Part shown: positions 16,918 through 25,476 of the stretch, piece after piece
Position numbering within the stretch: position 1 is the stretch's first letter
Layout: every line of letters begins with the position of its first letter
Source of the DNA: Variovorax paradoxus
Lineage (GTDB): Bacteria > Pseudomonadota > Gammaproteobacteria > Burkholderiales > Burkholderiaceae_C
DNA length: 64,000 bases
Direction of reading: 5' to 3'
Assembly: GCF_902712855.1 (NCBI RefSeq)
Contig: NZ_LR743507.1
Location: 4,698,001 to 4,762,000 of the forward strand
The notes under the pieces: model-generated
What the model was told of the DNA's origin: nothing
The model's database searches: none
The model's input: the letters and a program-made list of their open reading frames with translations, nothing else
Made by a program: the position numbers and the translations under genes

Positions 16918-19597
16918 CGCCCAAGGGCAACCCATCGCCATCCGCCGCGAAGACTATGCCGCCCCGGCGTACTGGATCGACACCGTCGACCTCACCTTCG
17001 ACCTCGACCCCGCCAAGACCCGCGTGCTCAACCGCATGCAGATGCGCCGCAACCCCGAGGTGCCGGTGCAGCCGCTGCGCCTGGATGGCGACGAGCTGAA
17101 CCTGGCGCGCGTGCTGGTCAACGGCCAGGGCGCGTCGTTCCGCATGGAAGGCGACCAGCTCGTCATCGACAGCCTGCCCGACGCCTTCGAGCTCGAGATC
17201 TTCACCACCTGCTGCCCCATCAAGAACACCAAGCTGATGGGCCTGTTCGTGAGCGAGGACACCTTCTTCACGCAGTGCGAAGCCGAGGGCTTCCGCCGCA
17301 TCACCTACTTCCTCGACCGCCCCGACGTGATGGCGATGTACACCGTCACGCTGCGCGCCGCCAAGGCCGCATACCCGGTGCTGCTGTCCAACGGCAACCT
17401 GGTCGACCATGGCGAGCTGCCCGAAGGCCGCCACTTCGCCAAGTGGGTCGACCCATTCAAGAAGCCCAGCTACCTTTTCGCCCTGGTGGCGGGCAAGCTG
17501 GTGGCGCGCGAGCAGCGCATCAAGGCGCGCAGCGGCAAGGACCACCTGCTGCAGGTGTACGTGCGCGCCGGCGACCTCGACAAGACCGAGCACGCGATGA
17601 ACTCGCTCATCAACTCCGTGCTGTGGGACGAGGCGCGCTTCGGCCTGCCGCTGGACCTCGACCGCTTCATGATCGTCGCCACCAGCGACTTCAACATGGG
17701 CGCCATGGAGAACAAGGGCCTGAACATCTTCAACACGAAGTACGTTCTGGCCAACCAGGCCACCGCCACCGACGCCGACTACAGCAACATCGAGAGCGTG
17801 GTCGGCCACGAGTACTTTCACAACTGGAGCGGCGACCGCGTGACCTGCCGCGACTGGTTCCAGCTGTCGCTGAAGGAAGGCCTCACCGTCTTCCGCGACC
17901 AGGAATTCAGCCAGGACCTGTGCGCCGACGCCTCGGCCCGCGCCGTGAAACGCATCGAGGACGTGCGCGTGCTGCGCACCGCCCAGTTCCCCGAAGACGC
18001 CGGCCCCATGGCCCACCCGGTGCGGCCCGACAGCTACATCGAGATCAGCAACTTCTACACCGTCACCATCTACGAAAAGGGTGCCGAGGTCGTTCGCATG
18101 ATGCAGACGCTGGTCGGCCGCAAGGGCTTCGAAAAGGGCATCACCCTGTACTTCGAGCGCCACGACGGCCAGGCCGTGACCTGCGACGACTTCGCCCAGG
18201 CCATTGCCGACGCCAACCCCGATTCCGAACTGGCCCGCCTGCTGCCCCAGTTCAAGCGCTGGTACAGCCAGGCCGGCACGCCCCGTCTGGCCGCGCACGG
18301 CGTGTACGACGCGCAGAACCGCAGCTACACGCTGAGCGTGGTGCAGAGCTGCCCGCCCACCCCGGGCCAGCCGGTCAAGGAACCCTTCGTCATTCCGCTG
18401 AACATCGGCCTGCTCGATGCCGGCGGTCGCGAACTGCCGCTGCAGCTCGAAGGCGAGAACGACGTCACGCGCGGCACGCGCACCCTGGTGCTGTCGCGCG
18501 CCGGCGAGCAGATCACCTTCGTCGGCCTCGACGCCGAGCCTGTGCCGTCCATCCTGCGCGGCTTCAGCGCGCCGGTGATCCTCGACTTCGAATACACCGA
18601 TGCCCAGCTGCTCACCCTGCTGGCCAACGACCCCGACCCGTTCAACCGCTGGGAAGCCGGCCAGCGCCTGGGCCTGCGCGCCGCGCTGCAGGGCATCGCC
18701 GCCCTGGCCACCGACACCGCACCGGTGCTGAACGACGCCTACATCGAGGCCATGCGCAGCGTGCTGCGCAACCCGCAGCTCGACGCCGCCTTCAAGGAAC
18801 TGGTGCTCACGCTGCCCTCGGAAACCTACATTGCCGAGCAGCTCGACGTGGTCGACCCGCAGCGCGTGCACCTGGTGCGAGAAGCCATGCGCGCCCAACT
18901 GGCCACCGCCCTCTTCAGCGATTGGGAACAGGTGTACGAAGCCAACAAGGACACCGGCGCCTACACCCCCGACCCCACGTCGTCGGGCCGCCGCGCACTG
19001 GCCGGCATGGCGCTCAACTTCTTGTGCCTGGCGGCGCGCGCCTCGGGCGACGTCGTGTGGCCGGGCCGGACGCTGCAGCGCTTCAAGGACGCGGGCAACA
19101 TGACCGACCGCTTCAACGCGCTCAATGCGCTCGTGTCCTCGGGCCACACCCTGGCGGCACAAGCGCTCGCACGCTTCCACGCCATCTTCAAGGACGAGGC
19201 ACTGGTCATCGACAAGTGGTTCTCCCTGCAGGCCGGCGCCAGCGACCGTGGCGGCGACGTGCTGCCGCTGGTGAAGCAGCTCATGAAGCACCCCGACTTC
19301 TCGCTGAAGAACCCCAACCGCGCGCGCAGTGTGATCTTCAGCTACTGCAGCGCCAACCCGGGTGCGTTCCACCGGCCCGACGCGGCCGGCTACGTGTTCT
19401 GGAGCGAGCGCGTGATCGAGCTCGACGCCATCAACCCGCAAGTGGCCGCCCGCCTGGCGCGTGCGCTCGACCGCTGGAGCAAGCTGGCCGAGCCCTACCG
19501 CAGCGCCGCGCGCGAAGCCATCGCCCGCGTGGCCGCCAAGCCCGACCTGAGCAAGGACACCCATGAAGTGGTGACCCGCGCTCTTGCTGGGAACTGA
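16904..19597 (+). CDS. pepN: Aminopeptidase N
   Basis: An 897-residue M1 zinc metallopeptidase that removes N-terminal residues from peptides in the cytoplasm. The exopeptidase loop is MGAMENKGLN; the zinc site is HEYFH (His302, Glu303, His306) with the distal Glu325 in LKEGLT. The N-terminal beta domain, catalytic domain, beta sandwich and long C-terminal helical domain match E. coli PepN in length and order. Two adjacent ATGs (16904, 16907) are possible starts; both lie inside the end of the HAD gene. Confidence 0.96.
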   Translation: MMFRDAQGQPIAIRREDYAAPAYWIDTVDLTFDLDPAKTRVLNRMQMRRNPEVPVQPLRLDGDELNLARVLVNGQGASFRMEGDQLVIDSLPDAFELEIFTTCCPIKNTKLMGLFVSEDTFFTQCEAEGFRRITYFLDRPDVMAMYTVTLRAAKAAYPVLLSNGNLVDHGELPEGRHFAKWVDPFKKPSYLFALVAGKLVAREQRIKARSGKDHLLQVYVRAGDLDKTEHAMNSLINSVLWDEARFGLPLDLDRFMIVATSDFNMGAMENKGLNIFNTKYVLANQATATDADYSNIESVVGHEYFHNWSGDRVTCRDWFQLSLKEGLTVFRDQEFSQDLCADASARAVKRIEDVRVLRTAQFPEDAGPMAHPVRPDSYIEISNFYTVTIYEKGAEVVRMMQTLVGRKGFEKGITLYFERHDGQAVTCDDFAQAIADANPDSELARLLPQFKRWYSQAGTPRLAAHGVYDAQNRSYTLSVVQSCPPTPGQPVKEPFVIPLNIGLLDAGGRELPLQLEGENDVTRGTRTLVLSRAGEQITFVGLDAEPVPSILRGFSAPVILDFEYTDAQLLTLLANDPDPFNRWEAGQRLGLRAALQGIAALATDTAPVLNDAYIEAMRSVLRNPQLDAAFKELVLTLPSETYIAEQLDVVDPQRVHLVREAMRAQLATALFSDWEQVYEANKDTGAYTPDPTSSGRRALAGMALNFLCLAARASGDVVWPGRTLQRFKDAGNMTDRFNALNALVSSGHTLAAQALARFHAIFKDEALVIDKWFSLQAGASDRGGDVLPLVKQLMKHPDFSLKNPNRARSVIFSYCSANPGAFHRPDAAGYVFWSERVIELDAINPQVAARLARALDRWSKLAEPYRSAAREAIARVAAKPDLSKDTHEVVTRALAGN

Positions 19598-19654
19598 GCC
19601 CACCCCCAGGCTTCGCGCACTTCGTGTCGCTTCGCCCTCCCCCTCACCGGGGGC

Positions 19655-19691
19655 AACACCTGCGGCCCGGCAAAGCCGGTTCCGCGGTGTT
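19655..19691. repeat. Intergenic hairpin of a GC-rich repeat block
   Basis: AACACC...GGTGTT arms enclose the nested pair CCCGGC-AAA-GCCGG, making a strong stem. It is preceded from about 19602 by another GC-rich block containing CCTCCCCCTCACCGGGGGCA. Located between pepN and fbp, it has no T-run and looks like a dispersed repeat rather than a classical terminator. Confidence 0.55.
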
Positions 19692-19729
19692 CCGCGAACA
19701 GACCCTCACATTTGCATAGGACACATTCC

Positions 19730-20743
19730 ATGGCTCAACAAAAGATTTCCCTCACCCGCTACCTCGTCGAACAGCAACGCGCCGATGGGCTCATTCCCGG
19801 CCAGCTGCGCCTGCTGCTCGAAGTGGTCGCTCGCGCCTGCAAGAGCATCAGCCAGGCCGTCAACAAGGGCGCGCTGGGCGGCGTGCTGGGCACGGCCGAA
19901 AGCGAGAACGTGCAGGGCGAGATCCAGAAGAAGCTGGACATCATCGCCAACGAAGTGCTCATCGAGGCCAACGAATGGGGCGGCCACCTCGCGGCCATGG
20001 CCAGCGAGGAAATGGAATCCATCCACGTGGTGCCCAACCGCTACCCGCAGGGCGAATACCTGCTCATGTTCGACCCGCTCGACGGCAGCAGCAACATCGA
20101 CGTGAACGTGAGCATCGGCACCATCTTCAGCGTGCTGAAGAAGCCCGACGACCACCCCGGCGTGCAGGAAGGCGACTTCCTGCAGCCCGGCACCCAGCAG
20201 GTGGCCGCCGGCTACTGCATCTACGGCCCGCAGACCACCCTGGTGCTGACCGTGGGCAACGGCGTGGCCATGTTCACGCTCGACCGCGAGCAAGGCAGCT
20301 TCGTGCTCACGCAGGAAGACATCCAGATTCCGGCAGACACCAAGGAATTCGCGATCAACATGAGCAACATGCGCCACTGGGACGAGCCCGTGAAGCGCTA
20401 CATCGACGAATGCCTGGCCGGCAAGGAAGGCCCGCGCGGCAAGGACTTCAACATGCGCTGGATCGCCAGCATGGTGGCCGACGTGCACCGCATCCTGATG
20501 CGCGGCGGTGTCTTCATGTACCCGTGGGACAAGCGCGAGCCCGAGAAGGCCGGCAAGCTGCGCCTGATGTACGAGGCCAACCCCATGAGCTGGCTGGTCG
20601 AGCAGGCCGGCGGCGCCGCCACCAACGGCAAGCAGCGCATCCTGGACCTGAAGCCCACCAAACTGCACGAGCGCGTCAGCGTGATGTTGGGTTCACGAAA
20701 CGAAGTTGAGCGTTTGACGCAGTACCACACTGAGAAGCCGTGA
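19730..20743 (+). CDS. fbp: Fructose-1,6-bisphosphatase class I
   Basis: A 337-residue class I FBPase, which hydrolyses fructose-1,6-bisphosphate in gluconeogenesis (or the Calvin cycle). The metal-binding signature is FDPLDGSSNIDVN; KGALGG and the C-terminal sugar-phosphate site near LRLMYEANPMSWLVEQAGG are present. The start MAQQKISLTRYLVEQQ matches the family N-terminus better than an in-frame ATG 18 bp upstream. It stands alone, followed by tRNA-Thr. Confidence 0.95.
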   Translation: MAQQKISLTRYLVEQQRADGLIPGQLRLLLEVVARACKSISQAVNKGALGGVLGTAESENVQGEIQKKLDIIANEVLIEANEWGGHLAAMASEEMESIHVVPNRYPQGEYLLMFDPLDGSSNIDVNVSIGTIFSVLKKPDDHPGVQEGDFLQPGTQQVAAGYCIYGPQTTLVLTVGNGVAMFTLDREQGSFVLTQEDIQIPADTKEFAINMSNMRHWDEPVKRYIDECLAGKEGPRGKDFNMRWIASMVADVHRILMRGGVFMYPWDKREPEKAGKLRLMYEANPMSWLVEQAGGAATNGKQRILDLKPTKLHERVSVMLGSRNEVERLTQYHTEKP

Positions 20744-20768
20744 TTTCGTGGCTATAATCTGAGGCTTC

Positions 20769-20844
20769 GCCGGTGTAGCTCAGTCGGTAGAGCAGCTCAT
20801 TCGTAATGAGAAGGTCGGGTGTTCGATTCATCTCTCCGGCACCA
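20769..20844 (+). tRNA. tRNA-Thr(CGU)
   Basis: A 76-nt tRNA with encoded CCA. The acceptor stem GCCGGTG pairs with CTCCGGC (one U-U mismatch), the D-arm is canonical, the anticodon loop TTCGTAA gives CGU (reads ACG), and the T-loop is TTCGATT. It is followed at once by a rho-independent terminator. It marks the left border of the accessory region, although no duplicated tRNA end was seen further on. Confidence 0.96.
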
Positions 20845-20848
20845 ATTG

Positions 20849-20884
20849 AAAAGCCCGCTATCCAAAAGGTAGCGGGCTTTTTCT
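20849..20884 (+). terminator. Rho-independent terminator after tRNA-Thr
   Basis: AAAAGCCCGCTA and TAGCGGGCTTTTTCT form a near-perfect 12-bp stem with a short loop and a T-run, 4 bp after the tRNA. The A-run on the other side may also stop minus-strand transcription. Confidence 0.92.
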
Positions 20885-21153
20885 ATTTCTCGGTCGCTTT
20901 GCGCAGGTCTGCGTGTGCGCTCATAGGACTTGTTCAATTGGGCTCATGGCTGCAGTTTTAATTGCGCCATTGTTCTCCTGCCCCTCTTGCGGATGGCCGG
21001 CAATTACCGGTCACCGTTACCGCTTTGGCGCAATTGGCATATCCGGCCAATGCCATGAGACCTCTACGTTCCCGCATCAGCAGCCGTAAGCGCGCCCTCA
21101 CAAAGCGATTCGACAACATGTTCTCGTCGCGCAGCCAATCCCAAATTGGCTCA

Positions 21154-22353
21154 TCAAGCCGGCCACTCGCCAAGCAACTCCGTCACTCGCTCAACCGAGC
21201 CGTAGCCAGCTTGGATCAAGATTTCGGCAATATCCCGTCCACTGATGAGAACGATGGGATGACGGTCATCTCTCACTTCCGTGTACGCCTGCCGTGCAAT
21301 TGCAGAGGTTGTGACCAATACGCCGAACTGGCGATGCCGAATGCGGGAAATCAACCGTGCGACCTCCCGCACACCCACCGTATTTGCCGACGCGTCTTCA
21401 GAACCGGGGCGGTAGCACTTGGCCTCCAGCGCAAACTCTGCATACACGGGGTCGGCGCTGAGGCCTAGCAAATACCTCCCGATGGCGTCTCGTCCGCCAT
21501 CGACGCTGCCTCTGGTGATCTCATCGATGATCACGCGCCGATCCGTCAATTGATAAATCCGGGCAGCAAATGACTCGAAAGCAAGAGGCGAGTCCTTGAA
21601 GTGAGCCCAGACACGCGCCAAGATCGCGGCCTTGAGCGGCGTGTCTGGCTTCTGTTCGCTCTCCGTCCGGATCACTTTCGTGGGCTCCGAGGTCAACGGG
21701 GCATACACGCCCGATTCGCCCCAAGCGCGCAGCGCGCCGGGTGCAGTTCCCAGAGCAACCTCTTGCGAGGCGAGGCTGTCGATCCAGACGCGCGGAACAG
21801 TGGCTGCGTTGAGCACCGTAAAGACCGCGCGATAGTTTTGGAACCGCTCTCCGGAAGTCGTCTTCCATACGGCAACCAAATCTTCAGTCATTGGAAGACC
21901 AGGAAATCCGGGCACGGCCAGCCCCTTGAACTGAACAGACCTGCTGCTCTTCGCGGTCGGGCATTTGGTGAAGACGAAGAATGGAGGCACCTCCGCCCGC
22001 TTCGCTGCATCGCCATGCGCGTTCTCGAAAGCCGCCTTGAGAAGCAGATTGCCGCGGCGCGTCGTGTCATGAAGATCATGACCCGGCGTGCGGTTGTCGC
22101 CGTAGTAGACGAACTGCCCTGTATTCAAATCCAAGCGGTCGGGCCAATCGCCCTCTTCGCCACTGGAATAGAGCACTACGAACCTCTTCTTCAGACCTGG
22201 ACCTGAGGCCCTGAAACCACCCTGATTGCCTGCGCCGGGAAGCAGCTTGGCGATGGGATCACTGCTCGCGTTGCCCGCATTCCCCCCTTCATAGATCGCA
22301 TCGACTACGAGGTCCGCAGTCGGTAGATCGTCGAAGCTGAATATGCGAGTCAT
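21154..22353 (-). CDS. AspBHI-like modification-dependent restriction endonuclease
   Basis: A 399-residue protein resembling the AspBHI family of enzymes that cut DNA carrying modified cytosine. The N-terminal recognition domain begins DLVVDAIYEGGNAGNAS and contains GNQGGFR, typical of the AspBHI N-domain. The C-terminal third is an Mrr-type nuclease: Asp289 in GGRDAIG, Glu310-x-Lys312 in LEAKCY, and HRQFGVLVTTS after it. No partner methyltransferase is visible, as expected for a type IV-like system. ATG 22353 fits the family start; ATG 22413 would add 20 residues. It is an isolated gene in a decayed region beside tRNA-Thr, suggesting horizontal acquisition. Confidence 0.8.
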   Translation of the reverse strand: MTRIFSFDDLPTADLVVDAIYEGGNAGNASSDPIAKLLPGAGNQGGFRASGPGLKKRFVVLYSSGEEGDWPDRLDLNTGQFVYYGDNRTPGHDLHDTTRRGNLLLKAAFENAHGDAAKRAEVPPFFVFTKCPTAKSSRSVQFKGLAVPGFPGLPMTEDLVAVWKTTSGERFQNYRAVFTVLNAATVPRVWIDSLASQEVALGTAPGALRAWGESGVYAPLTSEPTKVIRTESEQKPDTPLKAAILARVWAHFKDSPLAFESFAARIYQLTDRRVIIDEITRGSVDGGRDAIGRYLLGLSADPVYAEFALEAKCYRPGSEDASANTVGVREVARLISRIRHRQFGVLVTTSAIARQAYTEVRDDRHPIVLISGRDIAEILIQAGYGSVERVTELLGEWPA

Positions 22354-22818
22354 ATCGAACAGGGCATCCCGGTGTGGTCGTCGACGGCGCGCCGCAAACA
22401 AGCTGGCGTGCATTTAATTTAACGATCTTTAACCGGTCGAGCCTAACGCACAGGAGCCGCGCCCTGAAAAACGGCCTGTTTCCGACGTGCGATGGCTGTA
22501 GTTGCTCTTTGGAGCCCCCCGTAACATTTGCTACTTGCGCGGCCTCAGCCGGAAACGCAACAGCGGGGTAGCGCCAGCTATTACGGGCTGGGGCGCAACG
22601 ACACGCCTGAACAGCCCGCAAGTCGGCGGGCCGAATAGCTCAAGCACTCGCTAGACAGCATGACTGAATTCACTCCCCAAGAGCTTGGTCATGCCTCGAA
22701 GAAGTCGGCGAACCGAACGGAGTCTTCCAGCGGATGCCAGAAGAAGCATCCGTGCGCATCGCCCGAGTCTCACAGAGAACGAAAGCTGCCTAGGACCGAC
22801 TCGCCAATGGCCTGCTGC
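22354..22818. other. Gene-poor stretch between restriction gene and helicase remnant
   Basis: No convincing gene. The first 80 bp is AT-rich (TTTAATTTAACGATCTTTAA) and probably carries the restriction-gene promoter. From about 22690 one plus-strand frame reads plausible protein (FQRMPEEASVRIARVSQRT) but is short and broken, and may be further debris of the decayed locus downstream. Confidence 0.5.
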
Positions 22819-23208
22819 ACGAAGTCAACTGCAGCATCTGAATGATCGCGCCCGACTCGATCAACGAAGTGCTTGCGTCCAAACATGCCCAGGCGGAGGT
22901 CAACTACATCGGCGTGATCATCGGCCCCGACCTCGTCGTTCGGAATGGTCAAGTCGTGACCGTGCCGAAGGCAAGAGATCGACACGACACGACGTTGCGC
23001 AGCTACGGGGTCCGACTCAAGGCCGATCCGACGAGGGCCGCCGCGGAAGGCGGACCTGATCATCAAGAACACGTACCGCACGCTGGTGACGCGGGGCATG
23101 AAGGGGTGCTACGTCTACTGCAGTGACCAAGAAACTGCGAACTACTTTCGCGCGCGGTCGTCACCCTTTGCTGCGATCACGAAGGCGCCGACAGGTCCGC
23201 CTCGTTGA
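22819..23208 (+). pseudogene. Remnant of a DUF2075 (Schlafen group 3-like) DNA/RNA helicase, C-terminal part
   Basis: Fragments of a DUF2075/COG3410-type helicase C-terminus are readable in shifting frames: IAPDSINEV, then VNYIGVIIGPDLVVRNGQVV, then LRSYGVRLKADPTRAAA in one frame, and LIIKNTYRTLVTRGMKGCYVYC in the next frame from 23056 on, ending at TGA 23208. At least one frameshift near 23044 and a scrambled segment near 22873-22898 separate them, and the upstream two thirds (Walker motifs) are missing. Such helicases are often found with defence genes. It overlaps the end of the opposite-strand hypothetical by 32 bp. Confidence 0.75.
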
Positions 23209-23452
23209 GCCGCATCAGCACTCGCTGCGAAAGCTCCGCGACTTCGTCTGCAAGATCGGACGCGATCCACATCACGCTGTCGCGGTTCACGTTTCCTATC
23301 GCGTCGAACCATGCGCTGCAGTCGCCGTAGCAACATTTCAGCAATGATTGCAATTGAGTCGACTTTTTCTCAAGAAGGTCGGCCGTGTCGACGAGGGTGG
23401 TTGCGGTGCGGAATGCGGGCGTGGCTTGCCCGGCGATAATTTCGTCAGCCAT
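23177..23452 (-). CDS. Small hypothetical protein
   Basis: A 91-residue soluble protein, predicted mostly helical, starting MADEIIAGQATPAF. It holds a Cys pair (LKCCYGDCSAWFDAIG) and an amphipathic C-terminal half (WIASDLADEVAELSQRVLMR). There is no signal peptide. Similar small Burkholderiales proteins of unknown function come to mind, but no family is recognised. It overlaps the end of the helicase pseudogene, so it post-dates or borders the decay. The function is unknown; coding status is supported by a clean amphipathic pattern. Confidence 0.55.
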   Translation of the reverse strand: MADEIIAGQATPAFRTATTLVDTADLLEKKSTQLQSLLKCCYGDCSAWFDAIGNVNRDSVMWIASDLADEVAELSQRVLMRLNEADLSAPS

Positions 23453-23920
23453 TTGATGTGCTTTCCTGCAAAGTTAGTGCACGTTGATTGGTCAGACGGC
23501 CATGGTGTTAGCGCACCTTGGCCGTCGCCTTTTTGTGCCTCACATCGACATCGCTGCGGTGTGCATTTCGATGTCCCGCCGTGAGGCGCGGCGGCCGTTC
23601 AAATGTAAGAACAGAAGCGCCAGATCGGCGCTGCGATGCGGCGAACAAACCGCGCATCAAGCCAACTTTTCCCACATCGGAAAACCAAAAACCTGCATTG
23701 CCGACGACAGCACGCGTCGCGTCGGCCAGCCTTCGCAATCGAGTGATTCATAAGAGCCAGGCCCGTCGAAGAGACAAAGAGATCACTTGCCCACGAACAT
23801 CCTGTTCGGCGCAAGGACGGCAGCTCTCTTGCACTTCCCGCACAGGTCATTGCGTGGCATCGTGGCCCGCATGCCGAGAGCTCAAACAACAACGCTGAAC
23901 ATCAACACACCCTCCGCACA
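23453..23920. other. Gene-poor stretch
   Basis: No convincing gene. Short open frames on both strands are rich in Arg, Ser and Cys and lack family motifs. The base composition is less GC-rich than the flanks, consistent with decayed or non-native DNA. The last part presumably includes the promoter of the DUF4431 gene. Confidence 0.5.
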
Positions 23921-24304
23921 ATGAACCACCTCCTCGCAACACTGGCCCTTACGCTCTTCGCCTCGGTCGCAAGCGCCAAGACCCTGCCCTACGACCCCGC
24001 CGTCGTCACGCTGCAAGGCACGCTGCTTTCCGGCAACGGCATGACGCCCGACGGCAAGAAGCTCAAGTTCCCGGCGATACGGCTCGCAGAGCCGATCTCC
24101 GTGCCGGAAGACGAGCCGCGCGACTGGTCCGCCGAAAAAGACGTGGTGCTGCTGCACATGGCGCTCGACGAAAAGAACATGGCGGCGTTCAAGCGCCTGA
24201 AGGGAAAGCCGGTGAAGGTCACCGGCAAGCTCTTTCATTCGGACAATGGCAACCACCAGACGAACGTGCTGATCTTTCCGGTGTCGATCACGCCCGTCCG
24301 CTAG
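23921..24304 (+). CDS. DUF4431-like exported protein
   Basis: A 127-residue secreted protein. The signal peptide (residues 1-19) ends ASVASA, and the mature part begins KTLPYDPAVVTLQGTL. The pattern of a short beta-rich domain with KRLKGKPVKVTGKLFHSDNGNHQTNVLI matches DUF4431 proteins, a small OB-like fold of unknown function in the envelope. It is monocistronic. It is sited between the decayed restriction region and the toxin-immunity cluster, with which it has no evident link. Confidence 0.7.
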   Translation: MNHLLATLALTLFASVASAKTLPYDPAVVTLQGTLLSGNGMTPDGKKLKFPAIRLAEPISVPEDEPRDWSAEKDVVLLHMALDEKNMAAFKRLKGKPVKVTGKLFHSDNGNHQTNVLIFPVSITPVR

Positions 24305-24450
24305 TCAGCAGACGCAGTGCTCCGGACATCGTCGCCGCACTCGATGCGATGACGAGCGCGGCGCAGCTTCGAGCGTCGCCTGTGGGCTTCAACAAGGCGC
24401 GTGCCTGGATCGCCGCAATGAAGGCGTCACCGGCCTGCGGTGCTTGGACG

Positions 24451-24777
24451 TCAGTCGCAGAACGCCGCAAGCCCCACGCCTTGCGCCGCGGCACGGGTCA
24501 GGATCGCGTGCATCGACTTGAAGGCAGCAATCTGCCCGCGTGGGGCGCCACGTTCGGGGGCGTTGACAGTGAATATCGCGAGCATGGTCACGACCTGCTC
24601 GGCACGCAGCAGCGTGTCGTCGAAGTACTTGAGGTTCGCGCCGCCCTGAATGCATCGATCGAACAGCGCTGCGAGCGAGCGATGCGCATCAAGATCGACG
24701 CAGCCCGCATGCACCAGGCCACCCGGGTCTTTCGGCAGGTGCCTGCGTTCCGGTTCGACAAAGCAGATGTCGAGCAT
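24451..24777 (-). CDS. Immunity-like protein, paralogue of the gene at 25148-25474
   Basis: A 108-residue soluble protein that aligns end to end with the product of 25148-25474: both begin MLDI, share LDAHRSLA(A/V)LFD, LKYF(D/E)D(T/S)LL and end GVGL(A/V)AF(C/G)D. Such tandem small acidic genes behind an RHS gene are typical immunity arrays, in which extra copies come from duplication or past toxin exchange. It starts 9 bp after the frameshifted gene upstream. The toxin it would neutralise is unknown, and the immunity role is inferred from position and duplication. Confidence 0.65.
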   Translation of the reverse strand: MLDICFVEPERRHLPKDPGGLVHAGCVDLDAHRSLAALFDRCIQGGANLKYFDDTLLRAEQVVTMLAIFTVNAPERGAPRGQIAAFKSMHAILTRAAAQGVGLAAFCD

Positions 24778-24786
24778 CCGGCACCG

Positions 24787-25130
24787 CTATCGGGGCATCC
24801 GCTTCGCCAGCTCGGCGCGGGTCAGGTCGAGGCCGTCGGCATACGGAGTCAGCGGCACGCCCAGCTTCGGCTCCAGCGACTCGAGCCACTGGAAGAAGTC
24901 GACGGCCTGGGCTTCCTCGGCCTCGCCCATCTCGAAGATGCCATTGTCTGCATGCGACAGTTGCACCGATCAAAGGTGTAGACGCACCCCGATCCAGTAC
25001 GCCATTGCTCGTCGGCTTCTTGCTCGCAGGCTGCCTGCTCCGGAATGCTCATGCCAGCGGCCAAATACACGGCGCCTCGCTCAAGGTAGCGCGGAAGGTC
25101 GAGCCGCCCGGCAATGGTTTGCTTCAACAT
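24787..25130 (-). pseudogene. Frameshifted small gene between two immunity-like paralogues
   Basis: The start MLKQTIAGRLDLPRYLERGA and following residues (GAVYLAAGMSIPEQAACEQEADE) run to TFDR near plus-strand base 24966, where a one-base deletion moves the good frame; it resumes as SHADNGIFEMGEAEEAQAV and ends ELAKRMPR at TAG 24787. Restored length would be about 114 residues. It is not similar to the flanking pair. It is probably another RHS-linked immunity or orphan gene that has lost function, or a sequencing error at one base. Confidence 0.6.
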
Positions 25131-25147
25131 TCGGTCTGACCACAGGC

Positions 25148-25474
25148 TCAGTCGCCGAACGCCACAAGCCCTACGCCCTTGCCCACCGCTCCTTCGAGGA
25201 TGCCGCGCATCGCGTCGAACGCCGCAAGCGCCTGGCGATTGCCGCCGAGTTCTCCCACATTCGAAATGAACACCTTCAGCAGCGTTGCAACCTGTGCAGG
25301 CGTCAACAGCGAATCCTCGAAGTACTTGAAACTTGCACCGGCCTTGCTGCCCTTGTCGAACAACACGGCCAGCGAACGGTGCGCATCGAGTTCGATGGAA
25401 CCCGCCAGTTCCAGGCTACCTGGGTCTTCGGGCATGTCCGTGGTGGAGGGGTCTGTGTAGTAGATGTCCAGCAT
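25148..25474 (-). CDS. Candidate immunity protein for the RHS toxin
   Basis: A 108-residue acidic cytoplasmic protein, MLDIYYTDPSTTDMPEDPGS at its N-terminus, starting 2 bp after the RHS stop codon. Immediate downstream position and small acidic nature are the usual signs of the cognate immunity gene of an RHS or contact-dependent toxin. The similar gene at 24451-24777 implies duplication of this family. No Pfam immunity family can be named with confidence. It should bind and block the C-terminal 110 residues of the RHS protein. Confidence 0.7.
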   Translation of the reverse strand: MLDIYYTDPSTTDMPEDPGSLELAGSIELDAHRSLAVLFDKGSKAGASFKYFEDSLLTPAQVATLLKVFISNVGELGGNRQALAAFDAMRGILEGAVGKGVGLVAFGD

Positions 25475-25476
25475 AG

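Noticed and set aside
16664..19603. A 979-residue open frame antisense to pepN
   Set aside because: It is the complement of a strongly biased high-GC gene; its product is a His/Val/Gly-rich string without motifs, while the other strand encodes full PepN.
20769..20884. tRNA-Thr as a proven attachment site of an integrated element
   Set aside because: I could not find a repeated copy of the tRNA 3' end downstream, and no integrase gene is present; insertion there remains only a possibility.
23518..23898. Overlapping open frames on both strands in the gap before the DUF4431 gene
   Set aside because: They are rich in Arg/Ser/Cys, lack ribosome sites and family motifs, and disagree with the codon usage of real genes.
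24288..24494. A 68-residue minus-strand frame after the immunity-like paralogue
   Set aside because: It overlaps the end of the 108-residue gene, begins inside it and has no recognisable motif or ribosome site.
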